Shown here piece by piece: positions 1-11,070 of a stretch of 64,000 nucleotides of DNA. Origin of the DNA: Rhabditophanes sp. KR3021 (lineage: Eukaryota; Nematoda; Chromadorea; Rhabditida; Alloionematidae); the NCBI GenBank assembly GCA_963281155.1, contig CAUJLY010000006.1:3286001-3350000 (forward strand), read 5' to 3'. The notes under the pieces were generated by a model. It was not told where the DNA came from. It saw nothing but the letters and a program-made list of their open reading frames with translations, and did not search any database. Both the position numbers and the translations under genes were made by a program. Positions within the stretch are counted from its first letter, which is position 1; each line of letters begins with the position of its first letter.

Positions 1-203
1 CTGTAAATAAAAATTTGATTAAAAAATTTTACTTCTCACAAATAACAAAATTAATCCTTTAAAAGGAAAAAATAGGCGCCGTTTAAAGAAACAACAAATA
101 TGCGGGTATTTAGTTTGATTAATAAGTTAATGACTAATAATTTGGCAGAAGAAATAACAGGAAATGAACAAGTTAAATTAAAACAGACAACTTTCTCCTA
201 AAG

Positions 204-267
204 TTACCACACAATCAGGACCACTAACCCAACTACCAGTAGTAGACGCCGCATCTTACTCTCCTAT
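204..267 (+). CDS. Internal exon of an unidentified gene entering from the left (partial)
   Basis: Seen: a pyrimidine-rich acceptor (ttctcctaaag) is followed by an open stretch reading ACC ACA CAA TCA..., which translates to TTQSGPLTQLPVVDAASYSP. It ends in CCT AT before GTGTATAT, a usable donor. The exon is 2+60+2 bases, so it hands two bases to the next exon. Downstream exons at 600 and 3243 both begin with the single base needed, which is the main support. If the donor is not used the frame ends after MCI at a TAA. The rest of the gene lies left of the window. The protein family is not recognised. The upstream 203 bases look like intron. Confidence 0.45.
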
Positions 268-599
268 GTGTATATAAATTTCTCGAGTTTCCCCCCTGTC
301 CGTCTTATTCTTTAAAATTATATATCTATATATATTCTTATCTATCTGTAACTATCTTTTTCTATATAATTTAGTAGTAGGAATTAATATATATGTAGCA
401 GTTCACAAAAAATTAAAAATTTTCTGGCTGTGTATTTCGAGTAGAAGGCGCGTCTAAGAGTGAATATGTGTGTATGTGTATTTCACATATATATGTGTTT
501 TGTCAGCAGTTGGATGTATACTTTTGGGTAAGTTTGTGTGTGTGGCCCGTCTTTATGCTCTATTTTATATGGGACCAGGGTTCTTTTTTATGTCTGTAG

Positions 600-657
600 G
601 GGAGATGGCTGTGAAGGGAGTTATCCCCTCCCTCAGTATTTTGAGACCGTTTTTTAG
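600..657 (+). CDS. Alternative terminal exon (short form) of the left-edge gene
   Basis: Seen: a strong acceptor (ttcttttttatgtctgtag) precedes G|GGA GAT GGC, which reads GDGCEGSYPLPQYFETVF and then TAG. The one-base start phase fits the exon ending at 267, giving ...SYSPMGDGCEG.... The last residues, ETVF, have the T-x-hydrophobic pattern of class I PDZ ligands. This is an inference from four residues and not proof. The frame at 470-685 that is longest here is a different one and looks non-coding. Confidence 0.4.
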
Positions 658-3242
658 AACAATCTTTGACAAGCGCCACCACTAGGAAATGAACCTGGCA
701 GCAACTTAAAATCTATTTATGTATAAATATATTTCCTCCCAGTCCAACTCTACCCAAATAATAAATAGGCTAACTTGCAGTAAGATATGCTTCAAACATA
801 TAAGGCTTAGGGTGCCTTCCCTTGTACTTAAATCTTTTTTAATATTTTAAGCATTAATGAGTACAATAATTGTAAATAAATTACTTAACACAACTTAGCC
901 AACTTATTGATAGCTAATCTTATGGGTACACTCATAATAAAATTACGGAAAACGCTAAACAAAAGTAATAAGTTGTTATAAATTACAATAAATTGCCATA
1001 ACTTGTAATAAGTTCATAGGGTTAATATGGAAATAATTTAAGGGAGCTGTAATAAAATGGTGGACCCGTATGTTGGTGGTACTTTGTTTCCTAACCGAGA
1101 GTCACACATATTCTAGAGTCCGTGTATGTTTCGTTAAATACATTTATATGTTTGATGGTAGTCGGTCTGTCAATTTTTGACAGTAAATGCTTTAGCTCTT
1201 ATTATTTAGTCTTAAACACTGCCAAGAGGCTAGAAATATATGCATGAATTTTATTTGGTGTTGCGAGAGTTCTTTATAAGCAGAAAGCTGAAATATATAC
1301 AGACAAAATATAAATATAGAACATTTCATTCTGTCTCTTGTGAAAAGCTCCTTACGTCTAATTGATTTCAAATTAAATTTAACGAGGCGAAAAGTTAATG
1401 GTAATTAATAAATTGAAAATAACTATGTTTGAAAAATGCAATCAAATGATTAAATCTCTTTTTATAAGCCATGATTAGCAGTAATCAGAGACCATTACTA
1501 GTTCAAAAAATACACTTTCCTTATGCATTTTACCCCCTCTTCTTTCGATATATTTTGAACATTGTTGGTAATGCCTTTTTTAATTACATGGACTAAGAAT
1601 TGGGAAGAAGATGTGTACATGTATATAGATTTATGTGTTTTTGAAGGAGATTGAAATACAAAGGTATTCACATTTTTATGTTTATTGACGATTCATTATT
1701 TTATGTTTATGTATGTTTAATCACGACCAAGGAACGTAAAAAAAGTCCATGCACATTATAAAGTTATTTGTCATCGAAACCTTATCACTGAGATGCTTTG
1801 TGGGCAGAAAAGTTTGTAATTTGGAGCAAAAAATATGTATACTAAGTATACTGCTTGTATTAGGTTGTGGGGTTTGTTGTTTGATAGAAGACTCGGTAAT
1901 AGGAAATAACATCCATGAAACAAAAGCTTGGAAATTAGAAAGAAGTATGACGGTAGGCTATTTTCATTTTGGCAAAATAAATGCAACCTAATAATTATTG
2001 GAGTTTCGATTATTTTGTTCACTGTTTTGTTCAGTCATTTTGTCCGATTAATTTTTGTGTGGTTGTTAAGAAGTTAAATGGGCAATTTGGTGATCAGGAG
2101 AGTGTTATCTGTTATAGATGTGTTGAAAATGTGGTACAATAAGTTTGTAAAAGTGATTAAAGTATTTAAATATGCATATGTTAATAAAGGTGATAATTAT
2201 ACGTAATAAATATATTTACATATATCCACTAGCAGATGATGTTGGTTATGACACACAAATAATATAAGTAAAATTCTTATCGCCACACTCACGTGAAGAA
2301 GTAATATGGGATGGTGATGAAGGAAGCACAATGATAATATAGCAAAATACGGCAAGCAATTGTGAAGAAGGCCTAATGCCAGAGTATAGATGAAAAGTGA
2401 GCAAGAGAGGTTTTCACTATTATTATAAAGATAAGCCTCTCATTTGTAGTCATCACCAGGCTTATCTCACCCTCTTCAAGGAGCAATACAAACCAAAACC
2501 ATAGGCAAAAAGATAAATGGCAGTGGAAAATATGTTTAAATTTGTACAAATACATACAAAACTTCTTCTTTGTTGTCTTCCGACAACAGAGACATCAACA
2601 AATTGTAATATTAAAAAATATGTAAGTTCTCCAACAGGCGACACCTTTTTTGTTTCCAAATAAAAATGACGGCAAGATTTATTTAAATGAACATATTTAT
2701 ATGCACTTTTGTATACTACTTCATTAATAAAATAAATTCCTATTATTTTGCACATAACTTTACCCAATTAAGGCACCAATTCTGTTCTATTTAATAGTAC
2801 ACTCTTCATTGTCCTTTTATATGACGAAAGATGAGTTTATTTCAATTAAAAGCACACAAATATGTTATTACAACAAAGTTAAATTTAAAGCTAAACACAA
2901 TTAGTACCAAATGGATGTCCTAAAAAATACAGCCTAACATATTACGTTTCGTTGGCCATAGATTTATACTTAATTTTGTATATATGGAGATATTTGTACA
3001 AAACGTAGTATATTGAAGAGCTTTTGATATCGTAATCGACGGCTTACTCAATATAAATTCATATGAATATATGACAAGAAATTTATATGCCTGACTTATA
3101 GAGCTTATGTTCTTGTTTTAACTGATATATAAAAATGTGTATTGATAATGAATGTAAGAAGGATATAAATTTTTAGTAGAAATGCATCAAAAATGATACT
3201 TTTCACGACGATTAATACACATCTTTTAATCCTGTGTCGAAG
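658..3242. other. Intron or 3' region of the left-edge gene
   Basis: No convincing full gene is seen. One further candidate terminal exon lies at 1047-1116 (reads CNKMVDPYVGGTLFPNRESH..., stop TAG), but its acceptor (gggag) is poor. The stretch is AT-rich, with short TATA runs near 310-400. Short open frames at 1721-2022 and 2373-2767 lack splice signals or recognisable domains. Confidence 0.3.
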
Positions 3243-3525
3243 AGGCACAGAAGTAAAGTGCACACCAGCATCTACAGCAAATCCCTTTTCAGACCATATT
3301 ACTCTCTATCCTTTAAAACCCGAAACTCTCTCCTACATCAGTATAATAATAAAGCAATATTGCAAAGTACTAATAATATTAATAATAATATGTTTTAAGC
3401 CTCTGACTCTTTAAGCATTCTAAATATTAAATATAAATAATGTACATGATATATTCGTGATTATGACAGCTGATGCTGAAGTGAAGATCGATACAGCTGC
3501 AAGTACTGATGATGGTGTAATCTGA
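3243..3525 (+). CDS. Alternative last two exons (long form) of the left-edge gene
   Basis: Seen: exon 3243-3340 (98 nt) reads GTEVKCTPASTANPFSDH... to ...PETLSYI and stops at CA|GTATAATAAT. Exon 3470-3525 follows the acceptor ttatgacag and reads TDAEVKIDTAASTDDGVI before TGA. Phases agree throughout: AT from exon 204-267 plus A, then A plus CT. A polyadenylation signal AATAAA sits at 3577-3582, about 50 bases after the stop. I infer that this pair of exons is an alternative to the exon at 600-657 and changes the protein's C-terminus. No domain is recognised; the tail is acidic and Thr/Ser-rich. A cDNA would be decisive. Confidence 0.45.
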
Positions 3526-6500
3526 TGATAAGATGCTTAGCCTTTTATAATGTCTTGACTTAAAAAAATAGAAAAAATAAATGTAAAGTGTGTGGTATGT
3601 AAGCTCAACTTATTATTATTTTTTTCCATTCAATTAGTGAGAACGTTAACACGGAGGATGAATATCATCTTAAAGACAATATGCTTCTGTCTGTTGTTTT
3701 CTTTCATGAGCTAAGTGTCAGTTTTATTATTTGTAAGTGAAGATAAAAAATAAATTTTAATAAAAAAGATGGTTTGAAATGAAAGAATAAATTAAAAACG
3801 AATACATATATTGTTATTTATTTAACTCAGATTACAATTATAGAATAATTTACGAATTACAAATATTTGATATATGTGAATTAATTTAGAAGGAGTATTA
3901 ATTTCAGTTCTGTTCAGAGAGAGATTTATAAAAAATGAGATTCGCACATAAATTTAAAAGAAAGATGTTTATAAATATTTCTCTTTCTCAGGACAAAGGA
4001 TGATAATTAATTTTTAGAATTTGGAATGTTTCATTAAAGTTAATATAATTAAAATATATCAACGTAAAACGAAATTGACAGATGCGCATATAGTTGGGTA
4101 GTAAAGTTTTATTTTTTAAAGTTTTTAAAAGCAAACAACGGAAAGCATAAAGTCGAAACTTTTGTTGTGCTTTTAAAAACCTGTTCTACTAAGGAGAATA
4201 TATATGTATATCTATGTGCTATTAATATATACACAGTCTTCAATTTTCTTATTTAAGCGGGCAACAGCTATAGTGATAAAAACTTATGACAGATAAAGTT
4301 GTGAAAACAAGTCAAAGTATTTCGGTTTGTGATAAGCTGTTGATTAGCTGGTGATTATATTGATATATAGTGAATATAAAATTTATCAACTATAATTTAT
4401 CATATATTTACAGCAAAAAAGTATATATTTCTTTGAGAGGAAGTTAATGTAATGTTTATAATTTATCATTGATAGATATAACAATAGAAAAACACATATA
4501 TACATACATTTAATAACATTTTATGTCATTGGCACATGAAAAATTGCAACCAATTTAGCTGTAAATAAAATAAAAATATGTTGTAATCATGAACTCATGA
4601 ATTTATATTTGCTGCATTATTTTTTTGATGGGAGCTAATAAAAATATGGAAAGACAAGATAATAGGGTAATATATATTTATCTGAATGCTTTATTCATTA
4701 ATATCAGGCCGAAAAACAAAATGAATACAATAATAGAAATTATTAATTTAATTAATTTTAAAAATATCAACATCCTATGGTAAGAAGTCTTTTTTGGTTA
4801 AAATGAATAGTGGATAATGAATACGATATGCTTGAGGCAGTATGCAATTTATTAAAGCAAACAAATAGTTTCCTTAATTATATATCTATGGCGTCATGTA
4901 CTCTTGAGCAATTTTGTTAAAAGCAAAATATCATAATGGTTCTTAAAATGGAATGTATTAGGCAGGAGATTGGACGATTAATGGTAATTAAAAAAATGAT
5001 AGTTAATATGGAAAAAATTATCATTGAATATAATAGTTATTTATCTATGAATTAATACACAAAACGGCGTTTTCATGCATCATGGAATAATTGTTAAAAT
5101 ATAAGTAGCTTCAATGAGTGAATGGGACAAGAAAACCCGTAAAAAGTATTTTTAGTATATTTATTTGGGATGTTATGATACAAACATCATCATTATGTAT
5201 CCATAACTAAACGATATGCTGCCGACGATTTAACGAAGTTGTGATAATTAAAAGTTGGCTTGTAGTTAACGTTTCATTCTGGTGTAACAATTATGCTCAT
5301 ACCAAAAGTTAGAATCATTAGGGATGGAACAAATGGGATTTTACAACTCATATATTTAGTGAAAACAAAACGATAAAACGGTTAAAACTTAGTTAGGGTC
5401 TAGTTTTTATATGGAAATAAATATAGTTAACAACATTTTGTAGCTTTATAACTGAAGGTTGGAATAAATGATTCGGTCAAATGTTACTTTCTCATTTCAA
5501 AATAGATGAAAAGGGATTGTGCTTGACTGAACCAACTGCAAAATCAATTTATAAATTATACAAAAATACGAAAGGCAATTACCAATCTTCGTCTCATATA
5601 TACATACAAACATGAAATAGATAACAATTTTTTTGCTCCATGCACTTAAACAAGTACCAAGTATATTTTGTCTTCAAACAAGCACCTATCATCAATCATA
5701 TAAAGTTTTTTTATTTCCAAACTTTTTGACATCCTCTTCAACTGATGTTGTATACTTATATATTTAGCTGAAGTTTTTTCCTCCTCGATTATGCTAAAGA
5801 GAACATTTATTGTTCCATATTCGATGAATTACTTATATTTATAGAATCAAAAACAAGTGTAGTTGGAAAATGTATGCCAAACGTAGCATTTATCATCTAT
5901 GTTTATTGAAACCGATTTAAAATAAAAAATAATAATATATACTCTTTAGAAAAAGACAATTGAAATGGGGTAACCAAATTAAAAAGCTAAATCATGAAGT
6001 GCATGAGTAATATATTTACATTTTGAAGCAATATGCTAGAGCAAAAAAAGAGGAAAACCATTCGTAAAGCAGGGAAGAAAATATTGAAGTTAAATTGATG
6101 TGAAAATTGAGTACATTACAAAATGCGAATGAATGAGTAAATATGCATCTATTGGCCTTTAAATAATTGTCTCTGAAAATGATTTTTCTGCCTTATAGAA
6201 TTGATGGCAATTAAGACCACCATCATAGTTTTATTTTAATGGACAGAAGCTACGGAATTAATGAGAAAACTAAAAAGCAATTGACTTTTTTCTCCAATTA
6301 TAATTGGAAAAGAAATTTAATTTTTTGAACCACGCAATGGCTATGACAACTAAAAAAAGAAGTTTTCTAAAGTTATTAAGGACATAGCAAGTAATCATTA
6401 AAGTAATTTAAGAAATTTGTTACTACCTTAACCTTCCGCCCACATCTTTTAAAAAATAGAGTCTTTGTCGCATGTATCATGAAGGAAATACTCCAATGTA

Positions 6501-8405
6501 ACTCCCAAAAACTGGTTTAAATTGCGGAAAGAGGTACTATGTGCACAATCATGAATAAATATTATCTTTACGCTTCACTTTTCTCCAGTTAAAGTTATTT
6601 CCTGGTTTAAGAAGAATATATAATATGCATCATATACAATTCATAAAATATTAAAATTTCATATACATATCTGTGTTTGCTTGGCAATGAGAACTTCATA
6701 CTGCCGGAACTTCTTAATTAAGTAATACAAAGGAAGTTTTGCATTTATAGCAGTATATATCAAGATGGTAAAATGATCCCTCAAATTGGAAAAACAATTG
6801 CTATAGGCAGAAATTGCGAACAAAAGTATTAACACTTCTGTCATCTTTTTATCAGCATATAATACCATTATAATGAAGGTACTACTGATATATTAATGCC
6901 CGTACACACAAATGTCTTTACTTAATGTCAAACAAAGCCATCATCCAATATTACCACAAAAAACAACAACTGTTGAATGGGGATATATAAAGTTAAAAGG
7001 AAACGTTAATAGGAAAAAATGTAAAGAGGCTTTGTTTCCAATGATGATGATGTCATCCCATCACTCATTGAATCTCTCGCTCCATCCTTTCAATTAAGAC
7101 AGCAAACTATTTATGAGCAGACATTCATTATAAAACCAATAAAAGAAAAGATTCTCAATGCTATAAATTGCGAGAATGTAATGGACTTCAAAGAATATTT
7201 CGTGGATGTAATGGATTTTAAAACAGAAGCCCATTAACTTACCCATCATAGACATATCATGAACTTTGATTTGAACAAGTTAATAAAAACGTCCAATCTT
7301 AAGGAACATTAAACACGCGAGAACTACATTGCCTAAAAATACTTCTATCAAATCGGTGCCGGCAAAACTCACTTTTTTGGCTTAGAAGCATAAACTATTA
7401 TTTTTGTTCCCATTTGTATATATGATAAGAGATATATAAATAAGTGAAAACCTACTATAAACATTTATCCTTTTCGCGCCTTTCACATCATTATCTGCCA
7501 CAAAGGTTGGAAAACAAACGACACTTGTTTTTATAAACCATAAGGCACCTTTTGCTTAAATCACTCAACCTTGGACATTAAATAAAATAAATACCTATGT
7601 TTTATCCCATTAATGACATATTGCACCCTGTACCATTATAAGAACAGTCCATTTGAAGGTCCATTAGGTAGGCAAATGCGTACATTATCTTTGATTTTTA
7701 TGTATCCTCTAAAACATGAAAAAGCCATCAAGCTACCTTCTTGCAACCCAAATTATTAGTAAAGGCCGTTATTAAGTAACTTTTAGTTTGAATTGTTTTG
7801 GAAACTGTCTTCCTATTTTAATTACAACGAAACGTGTAGACATATAATCGCCGGGCTTTGCCACCAAAGCATCCTTCTGCTTCCAAAAAATGGGAGCCCT
7901 TCAATTTTTGTTATTGTATCACTTTTGGTGGTAGTATTAGTACCATCTATCAGATATAGAACACAAAAATATATCGCAATAGGTTCACATATCTACATTC
8001 TCTCCAAAGGCTCTTTTCTTAATAAGGCATCATCTTCACCAACAACCCCACCAGTTATATATTTATCCTTATGTACGACCACAGTTAACTAATTTTTTGT
8101 TCACTACATTTATAAAACAACAAAAGTATCCATATTAGGAATTAATAAATATTTATTTATTAGAGGCTAATAGACTAGTTTTTCCCTTGATACACTAAAA
8201 ACTTACAGGTGAACTGGCAAATATTATTATTGTCACTTGCATATTTAGGTTTGTTGTGTTCGTGTATTCGTAAATAGATTATTTGCAATATATTAAATAA
8301 GACTTGTGAACTGATTAAACTTGCCCGACTCCTTTCATTCATAATTTACTATATCTTCAATTAAAACTTTTCCTATTTTTAGTTTTGCACTTAATTGACT
8401 TTGAG
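3526..8405. other. Gene-poor AT-rich stretch
   Basis: Apart from the AATAAA at 3577 nothing functional is seen. Open frames at 6659-6868, 6912-7097 and 7793-8092 have no domain, poor codon texture and no clear splice sites. A splice-acceptor-like site (cctatttttag) at about 8372-8382 lies just before the next gene and may belong to it, either as a 5' UTR intron or as the start of an internal coding exon. Confidence 0.4.
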
Positions 8406-8759
8406 ATGAAAGCCAATTATGGAGTATGTCCTCCAGCCAAGAAAAAAGCTTCCAAAAAAAATGAAAAAAAAGTTTCTGCTGCTTTATCAACTTCAAATGA
8501 ACCACACGACAAGAACAAAGCAATCAAAAAAGGACCATTGCCAATTATGAAATACTTCGAAGGACACCACAATATCACTAAACACGGCAAACGGGATTTC
8601 AAATCTAAGCGTTTTTTTGACAAAATTCAAAAACGGCCCGATGGTGCCACATTTCTCTGCAATGGCTTTGTCATGAACCCCAAGCGCGGTAGACCCCGTT
8701 TGTTTCGGCAACAACAATTTGACAGAACTGTCAGTTCGGCTTCAACCAATTCACTTTGA
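8406..8759 (+). CDS. Small basic protein with AT-hook-like motif
   Basis: The product has 117 residues from the ATG at 8406. It is Lys-rich at the N-terminus (PPAKKKASKKNEKK), then has a mixed segment MKYFEGHHNITKHGKRDFKS, and near residues 92-99 PKRGRPRL, which matches the AT-hook core (K/R-GRP). The family is not recognised. If the AT-hook is real the protein would be nuclear and bind AT-rich minor grooves; that is inference. The frame is open upstream to the acceptor at about 8382 (LHLIDFE before the chosen Met), so it could instead be the last exon of a longer gene. It converges on the gene at 9365-11070. The reverse strand is also open here, but with less natural composition. Confidence 0.6.
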   Translation: MKANYGVCPPAKKKASKKNEKKVSAALSTSNEPHDKNKAIKKGPLPIMKYFEGHHNITKHGKRDFKSKRFFDKIQKRPDGATFLCNGFVMNPKRGRPRLFRQQQFDRTVSSASTNSL

Positions 8760-9364
8760 TATATCTTTGTAGAAACATTCCAACATTCTTATGGAAAGTT
8801 CATTTCTCAATATCATCACCATTAAATTAAACTATATTTGTTATTAACATTTAGTAACAACTTCTTAGGCAACAGCATTTTTCATACACACATCAAATTA
8901 TGAAACCTAATGACGGTGGAACAATATGTTAAGTCCAGAAACATTAACGACCCGGCAATTTCCAACCTCAATATAGCTTTACATTTAAAATCCCTTAATT
9001 TATATGACTCTACTTTTTACATTTGTACATTTTTATTGTATTAAATTTGTCGAACAAAAATTTTAAATAATATCAAGAAATAAAATAATTATACTAAGGT
9101 AACAGAATGTTGTTTAGAGAAATTGTCTTCTCTAGGTCTCAGAATTAAGAAAGACAACCTATCGAGGACCCTTGGTTCTATGTTTCTCTTTTATTATATC
9201 TAAGTACATAGTTTTTTCTAATACATTTCTCTTTGTTGTCTTCTTCTGTCCATATAAAAGATAATATAAAGTTGTTGAAACTTCAAATTCGAAAAGTTTT
9301 CTGATTTGCATATTAAAATGATTTACAAGAGCTTGTTCGTATATTTTGTGACAAGAGGAAGCTA
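8760..9364. other. Intergenic space between two convergent genes
   Basis: This contains the 3' ends of the flanking genes. AATAAA-like signals occur near 9080 on the + strand. No other feature is seen. Confidence 0.5.
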
Positions 9365-11070
9365 CTATTGCTCTAGTGTCATCATATATCGGTAACGTTC
9401 TTTGTCGTTTGTGAGGACTGGCTGGGCAAGGAAACCTTTGCCGAAAATCCCCAATACGCTTCCACTGGCCTAAGAGATTATGATTAACGTGATTAGAGTA
9501 TTCTTATACTTACTTTTATTTCGCCGCTTGCGTTGGTTGTTGTTTGAGGGCCTCGTGAAAACCATCCTCCACCGGATGATGAGGGTATATTTGCTTGGGG
9601 AGGGACAATTGTACTGGGTAAGTTGGTTCCTAAGATAGGTGTCATGGCGGAAGTCTTGTTTTTACTGTCAAGACTCATCGTCAATCCTCCTTGATCTACG
9701 GATGATGTTGTCGGAGGGGGATTTGTGGCAGCAGATGCGATAGATGAAGCCCACATATTCTCTGGGATATCGTCGATAGTAATTTCGGAAGTCAAGTTTG
9801 CGAGATCTAAAATCCTAGATGCTGAAGACGACTTTCTAACTCTTGGAGGGAGAGATATTGGTATGGAAGACTTTTCGAGGGAATCGTTTTCCTCTGTAAT
9901 AATTTGATTCTTGGCTGTCAAATTGTGTGATGAACTAGAATTTCCTCGAAGCAAGAGAGAAGAAAGAGGGTGTAGCCCCTTAAATTGATTGCCTTGTTCA
10001 CTAAACGAATATCAAAAGATTAATTCGGAAAATATTAAAAGAAGAACTATAATTGAGTGGACAAGATAAATAAATAAGTGTAAACATGTGTGTTTTTATT
10101 TTGGGCTTTGTCGAACACCAAAATAAACAAGAATAAACAAAATTATGTATTGGATGATAAGTAGATTATGTGCACATCCCAACATAACTATTGTCTATAT
10201 CTATATTTATATTAGACCATAGAAGGCAGGAACTAAAACGATTTATTGCCTTTTTATATTTTGCAGCTTACACTCATCATCATTATCAATTATGTAAAGA
10301 CACATTCTTGATTTAAAGTGATGATGGGAGGGGCTGGAATAATTTCCGCACACGTGTGGGTTTGATGTTGGGATCAGAAACGGAACGACAAAGGACGTCA
10401 AAATATAATAAAAACACATATACATACAATCATACTATGAATAGAGTATAGATCAAGAGGCGTTTAATAACATCAAAGGATGATTTCAAATATGTATGTA
10501 AAAAATTAAAAACCAACCCTTTATCAGGATTCTCAAATTGCTTTACTTTCTCATCGCGTAATTTACGCATATTATTGGCTGAAGAAGAAACGGCTGATAT
10601 TTTACCCGAATTCAGACTTCCTTCGTGCGAGAAAAATCCCGACACAGTGGAGTGAATTTGTTGCTGCATCACTATAAAAAACGACATTGACAATTTGTGG
10701 TTAATTTTTCTAACAAAGAAACAGACACAAAACTTAATTTGCTACTGGGAATCATGAAAGGGTATTACCCCCCTCTTAACCCAACACTTTATTAAGTATT
10801 TTTGTACGAAGACTAACTTTTTGTTTGATTTAGTTAGTTACAAACAACCAAAGACTAACCTTTTTCTGATGGATGAGCAAAGCCCTTAATATCTGCCAAA
10901 TGTGTTTCTGAACGAGAAGCTCGTTGCAAACTATTTTTCGATGGCTTGGAGAATATATTTTGGAAGTGAGCCAAATCGTGAGTGATTGGATGGTGAAAAT
11001 TATTGTGGTTGCTTGGAATATGCATATCCGAGGAATTCCCTGGAGTACAAGATAGCTTTGGAACATCCAT
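9365..11070 (-). CDS. Unidentified Ser-rich protein, four exons
   Basis: On the - strand the exons are 11070-10860, 10671-10518, 10000-9514 and 9469-9365. All junctions are GT...AG and keep phase, giving 957 bases (318 residues). The start MDVPKLSCTPGNSSDMHIP is the first ATG. The middle is rich in Ser, Pro and Thr (PPTTSSVDQGG) with a basic patch (PPRVRKSSSASR), and a short hydrophobic/acidic element reads ITIDDIPENMWASSIA. The C-terminus, GIFGKGFLAQP...ERYRYMMTLEQ, looks folded and conserved. The third intron is only 44 nt and has the donor GTAAGT. I do not recognise the family and see no membrane segment or signal peptide, so an adaptor or regulatory role is only a guess. Strong phase agreement makes the gene model itself likely. 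Confidence 0.75.

Noticed and set aside
470..685. 71-codon open frame at the left end
   Set aside because: It crosses the strong acceptor at 599 and reads an unnatural hydrophobic sequence; the other frame after the acceptor is more coding-like.
2462..2767. 101-codon open frame on the - strand
   Set aside because: No recognisable domain and no homology-like motif; likely chance.
7793..8092. 99-codon open frame upstream of the AT-hook-like gene
   Set aside because: No domain, no splice link and composition of random AT-rich sequence.
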